From the NCBI GenBank assembly GCA_026770615.1, contig MU631402.1, forward strand, positions 77,285 to 92,757: DNA of 15,473 nt, read 5' to 3'. Below are positions 14,654 to 15,473 of the stretch, in pieces. Every line of letters starts with the position of its first letter. Position 1 is the stretch's first letter. Under the pieces are notes generated by a model, which was given only the letters and a program-made list of their open reading frames with translations, did not search any database and was not told where the DNA came from. A program made the position numbers and the translations under genes. The stretch is from Pavlovales sp. CCMP2436. Lineage: Eukaryota; Haptophyta; Pavlovophyceae; Pavlovales.

Positions 14654-15349
14654 GCTGCCGTTGCGTGCTCAGTGCTGCGATGGGCAGCTCTCCCCGCGCG
14701 AGGCCGGCCCGCGCAGGCGGGAGGAGCGGCCCGTGCAGGCGGCCGCGGCGCGCAGGGCGGGGACCCCCACCAAGCGGCAGCCGCGCGACGGCTCCGCGCG
14801 CAGGAGGTCGCCCGGGGCCGAGCCGCAGCCCGCCGCCGCCGAGGAGCCGAGGCAAAAACCGCGACTGCCACCCGCCGTGCACGGCGACGCGGGCGTGAAC
14901 GCCTGCGCAGAGTCGTTTGCGCAGGTCTCCTTCCCGCCCGACGTCACTGCTGCGCCGTCAGGAGGAGGCGGGGGCCGCGCGCGCAAAGTCCCGCCGCTCG
15001 CGGGGCCCATGACGGACGGTCTCGCCGCCACCGCCCGCCGGGACCGCGTCCGACCTCGGCGAACATCGTCGCGCGCCGGACGGCGAGCCGGCACGCCGAC
15101 CAAGCGGCGGGCGAGCACACCCGGCTGCCGCCACACCTGGCTGCCGCCCGACGCCGTCGCGGGAGCGGGATGAGCGTGGTGGTGCTGCATCCCGGGTTTG
15201 CTTGAGCCGGCCGAGCGACTGGACAGCAGGGGGGGGGTCGCCCGCAAGGGTCAGCGCATCATTCCTGAGCTCCAGTGGGTCTTCGGCGCCGAAGAGAGAT
15301 CTCTCTCTCTCTATTTCCTGGTCACAGAAATTATTATTATAAATTGAAC
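14654..15349. promoter_or_regulatory. GC-rich upstream region of the acyltransferase gene
   Basis: This is the only upstream space for the minus-strand gene before the right inverted repeat. It is very GC-rich, with open frames in several phases that lack protein motifs. CACCAAGCGGC and GACCAAGCGGC occur at about 14767 and 15098 as a short duplicated block. A CT dinucleotide run lies at 15299-15312, and an AT-rich ATTATTATTATAAATTG at 15330-15346. On the minus strand the latter offers TATAAT-like sequence but is ~680 bp from the ATG. No core promoter can be named with confidence. Confidence 0.35.
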
Positions 15350-15428
15350 TATAATTTATTCCGCCCACGTCTCTCAACGCCGTCGGTTCATAACGACGTC
15401 ACTCTCGCGAGTGAATCCGCCGTGCCAT
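15350..15428. repeat. Right inverted repeat bracketing the acyltransferase gene
   Basis: This is the partner of 13296-13374 in opposite orientation, 1,975 bp away. TATAATTTATTCCGC, CGTCGGTTCATA, CGACGTCACT and AGTGAATCCGCCGT are the matching blocks. Similarity resumes near 15460 (CCACCACTGAC) and runs into the end of the window, so its outer limit is unknown. Confidence 0.85.
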
Positions 15429-15473
15429 CAGGTACCTTCAGCGCAAGCTGGAGGCCCACCACTGACAAAAAAA

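Noticed and set aside
14312..15205. 297-codon plus-strand open frame overlapping the acyltransferase
   Set aside because: It is antisense to an enzyme with clear family motifs and is Arg/Ala-rich throughout, typical of a GC-rich shadow frame.

Overview
The window looks like nuclear DNA of a GC-rich unicellular eukaryote, most likely an alga such as a haptophyte or pelagophyte; the group is inferred, not shown. The reasons are a GT-AG-like intron, a Ty1/copia LTR retrotransposon, many short non-autonomous elements, GC-rich third codon positions and a DGAT2-family acyltransferase. There are no bacterial operons, and GTG should not be taken as a start codon here.

Layout. 1-724: the 3' part of an unrecognised protein gene. 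A 155-bp inverted-repeat element (371-525) with a perfect 8-bp target duplication sits in its coding exon; the reading frame is continuous only if that element is ignored. 725-2300: no convincing gene. This stretch holds a second inverted-repeat element (1222-1442) with a similar G/C-run target duplication, a TATA-like box followed by a series of hairpins (1488-1888), and three stacked minisatellites (1978-2242).

2306-10005: a decayed Ty1/copia element in the order gag, zinc knuckle, low-complexity linker, aspartic protease, RGG-rich segment, integrase, reverse transcriptase, RNase H, 3' LTR. Four frame changes and two in-frame stops break it, a ~350-bp repeat (A) is inserted at 4110-4456, and no matching 5' LTR is visible. 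Almost all catalytic residues can still be seen, so decay is recent or some breaks are sequencing errors.

10006-13290: a gene-free repeat graveyard. It holds a second copy of repeat A in the opposite orientation, partial A copies, two copies of repeat B, at least four copies of a TA-flanked MITE family (C), a 115-bp tandem duplication, and a foldback around a 24-bp perfect palindrome.

13290-15473: a single-exon DGAT2/MGAT-family acyltransferase gene on the minus strand (13703-14653), the one clearly intact gene. It is bracketed by diverged ~80-110 bp inverted repeats (13296-13374 and 15350-15428, extending outward to the window end). The 2.1-kb block may therefore be a gene caught inside a terminal-inverted-repeat element.

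The two host genes have no visible functional link. The dominant theme is dense nesting of mobile elements, including two that inserted into G6/C6 runs.
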